From positions 1-13,619 of the forward strand of contig NZ_JALFCU010000023.1 in NCBI RefSeq assembly GCF_022771645.1: 13,619 nt of DNA, written 5' to 3'. The position numbers and the translations under genes were made by a program. Positions 12,388 through 13,619 of the stretch are shown here, one piece after another. Numbering within the stretch: position 1 is the first letter of the stretch; every line of letters starts with the position of its first letter. The stretch comes from Selenomonas sp. GTDB lineage: Bacteria > Bacillota > Negativicutes > Selenomonadales > Selenomonadaceae. The notes under the pieces are model-generated. The model was not told the origin of the DNA, searched no databases, and was given only the letters and a program-made list of their open reading frames with translations.

Positions 12388-13619
12388 ATGGCAGAGCAGG
12401 AAATGCAGGAGCACAGCATCCCGAAAGTGTACGACCCGCAGTCGTTTGAGAAGAAATGGTACAAGTTCTGGGAAGAGAACAAGTTTTTCCATGCGGAAGT
12501 GGATAAATCCAAGAAGCCGTACAGCATGGTCATCCCGCCGCCGAACGTCACGGGGCAGCTGCACATGGGCCACGCGCTCGACAACACGCTGCAGGACATC
12601 CTGATCCGCTACCATCGCATGCAGGGCTACAACACGGTCTGGGTGCCGGGCTGCGACCATGCGGGCATCGCGACGCAGGCGAAAGTAGAGGGCGCGTTGC
12701 GCAAAGAGGGCACGAACCGCTATGAGCTCGGCCGCGAGAAATTCCTCGAGCGTGTCTGGAAGTGGAAAGAGGAGTACGGCAGCCGCATCATGTTCCAGCT
12801 GCGCTCGCTCGGCTCGTCGCTTGACTGGGACCGCGAGCGCTTCACGATGGACGAGGGCTGCTCGCGTGCCGTGCGCGAGGTGTTTGTCTCGCTGTACGAG
12901 CAGGGGCTCATCTATCAGGGCACGCGCATCACGAACTGGTGCCCGTCGTGCAACACGGCCATCTCGGACATCGAGGTCGAGCACGAGACGGAGCAGGGCC
13001 ATCTCTGGCATCTGCGTTACGCCGTCGAGGGCGAGCCGGGCAAATACGTTGAAATCGCGACGACGCGTCCGGAGACGATGTTCGGCGATACGGGCGTCGC
13101 TGTGCATCCGGATGACGAGCGCTACAAGGACCTCGTTGGCAAGACGCTGATCCTGCCCATCGTGAACCGCCGCATCCCGCTGTTTGCGGACGAGTATGTG
13201 GATAAAGAATTCGGCACGGGCGCGGTCAAGGTCACGCCGGCGCACGATCCGAACGACTTCGAGATGGGGCAGCGCCATCACCTCGAGGAAATCAAGGTCA
13301 TCGGCAACACGGGCAAAATGCTCGAGGGCGCGGGCAAATATGCGGGCATGGATCGCTACGAGTGCCGCAAGGCGCTCGTCAAGGAGCTTGAGGAGACGGG
13401 GGTGCTCGTCTCGGTCGAGGAGCACGAGCACGCCGTCGGCCATTGCTCGCGCTGCCATTCGACGATCGAGCCGCTCGTCTCGAAGCAGTGGTTCGTCAAG
13501 ATGGAATCGCTCGCGAAGCCGGCCATCGAGGCCGTGAAGGACGGCCGCATCCAGTTCGTGCCGGAGCGCTTCACGAAAATCTACATCAACTGGCTCGAAA
13601 ACATCCGCGACTGGTGCAT
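12388..13619 (+). CDS. valS: Valyl-tRNA synthetase, N-terminal part (3' truncated by window)
   Basis: 410 codons from ATG 12388 (GGAGGA at 12375-12380) with no stop before the window ends; the family is usually about 880 residues. It charges tRNA-Val and edits mischarged Thr. Visible parts are KVYDPQSFEKKWYKFW near the start, PPPNVTGQLHMGHALD with the HIGH-type HMGH at 59-62, VPGCDHAGIATQAKVE, and the cysteine pair NWCPSCNT (185, 188). The editing domain has TTRPETMFGDTGVAVHPDD (from 225) and GTGAVKVTPAHDPNDFE, and a second pair HCSRCHS (353, 356) follows. The KMSKS loop and anticodon-binding domain lie beyond the window. The specificity is Val rather than Ile/Leu, judged from PPPNVTGQLHMGH and WVPGCDHAGIATQ. 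Confidence 0.96.
   Translation, partial: MAEQEMQEHSIPKVYDPQSFEKKWYKFWEENKFFHAEVDKSKKPYSMVIPPPNVTGQLHMGHALDNTLQDILIRYHRMQGYNTVWVPGCDHAGIATQAKVEGALRKEGTNRYELGREKFLERVWKWKEEYGSRIMFQLRSLGSSLDWDRERFTMDEGCSRAVREVFVSLYEQGLIYQGTRITNWCPSCNTAISDIEVEHETEQGHLWHLRYAVEGEPGKYVEIATTRPETMFGDTGVAVHPDDERYKDLVGKTLILPIVNRRIPLFADEYVDKEFGTGAVKVTPAHDPNDFEMGQRHHLEEIKVIGNTGKMLEGAGKYAGMDRYECRKALVKELEETGVLVSVEEHEHAVGHCSRCHSTIEPLVSKQWFVKMESLAKPAIEAVKDGRIQFVPERFTKIYINWLENIRDWC

Noticed and set aside
10662..12599. 645-codon open frame on the minus strand
   Set aside because: It lies antisense to the clearly real 5'-nucleotidase gene and the start of valS, is Arg/His/Asp/Val-rich low-quality protein, and matches no family. 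It is a GC-rich codon-position shadow.
12326..12604. Leader peptide starting at ATG 12326 upstream of valS
   Set aside because: It has no run of valine codons, a poor ribosome site, and continues in a shadow frame far into valS; not a credible attenuator peptide.
1..13619. CRISPR arrays, tRNA or rRNA genes, IS elements with inverted ends
   Set aside because: I found no regularly spaced repeats, no tRNA-like cloverleaf or rRNA sequence, and no paired terminal inverted repeats around the Rpn-family gene; only the terminator duplication was seen.

Overview
The window is chromosomal and reads entirely on the + strand. It looks like a diderm member of the Firmicutes, most likely a Selenomonas/Mitsuokella/Megamonas-type Negativicute. 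Two things point there: a Firmicutes-style gene order (rpsM-rpsK-rpsD-rpoA-rplQ, then ecfA1-ecfA2-ecfT-truA), and a gene for a PagL-like outer-membrane beta-barrel, which implies an LPS outer membrane. Most of the DNA is GC-rich. Species is not determinable from the sequence alone.

Region 1 (1-2640) is the 3' end of the large ribosomal-protein operon: the last 64 codons of rpsM, then rpsK, rpsD, rpoA and rplQ, each with a good Shine-Dalgarno, closed by a strong intrinsic terminator. Together these supply 30S components S13, S11 and S4, the RNA polymerase alpha subunit and 50S protein L17.

Region 2 (about 2640-6435) is an accessory block inserted between rplQ and ecfA1, which are usually adjacent or close in Firmicutes. 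It holds an Rpn/PD-(D/E)XK nuclease-transposase family gene flanked by near-duplicate terminators, two AT-rich genes for exported proteins of unknown function, and rtcB (RNA ligase). Ahead of rtcB lies an intriguing leader: a consensus promoter, a well-placed 27-codon ORF and a strong terminator hairpin that could also be blocked by an upstream pairing. This leader is the best candidate for an undescribed regulatory system in the window.

Region 3 (about 6459-9962) is the ECF transporter energising module ecfA1-ecfA2-ecfT, with overlapping genes, followed closely by truA (tRNA pseudouridine synthase). It has its own TATAAT promoter.

Region 4 (about 9913-12260) is a two-gene envelope operon read from a promoter buried in the 3' end of truA: a PagL-like (acyloxyacyl hydrolase family) outer-membrane protein with an unusual Ala/Thr/Glu-rich linker, and an exported 5'-nucleotidase/metallophosphoesterase.

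Region 5 (12270-13619) is a promoter and short leader with a terminator-like hairpin, then the first 410 codons of valS, which runs off the window.
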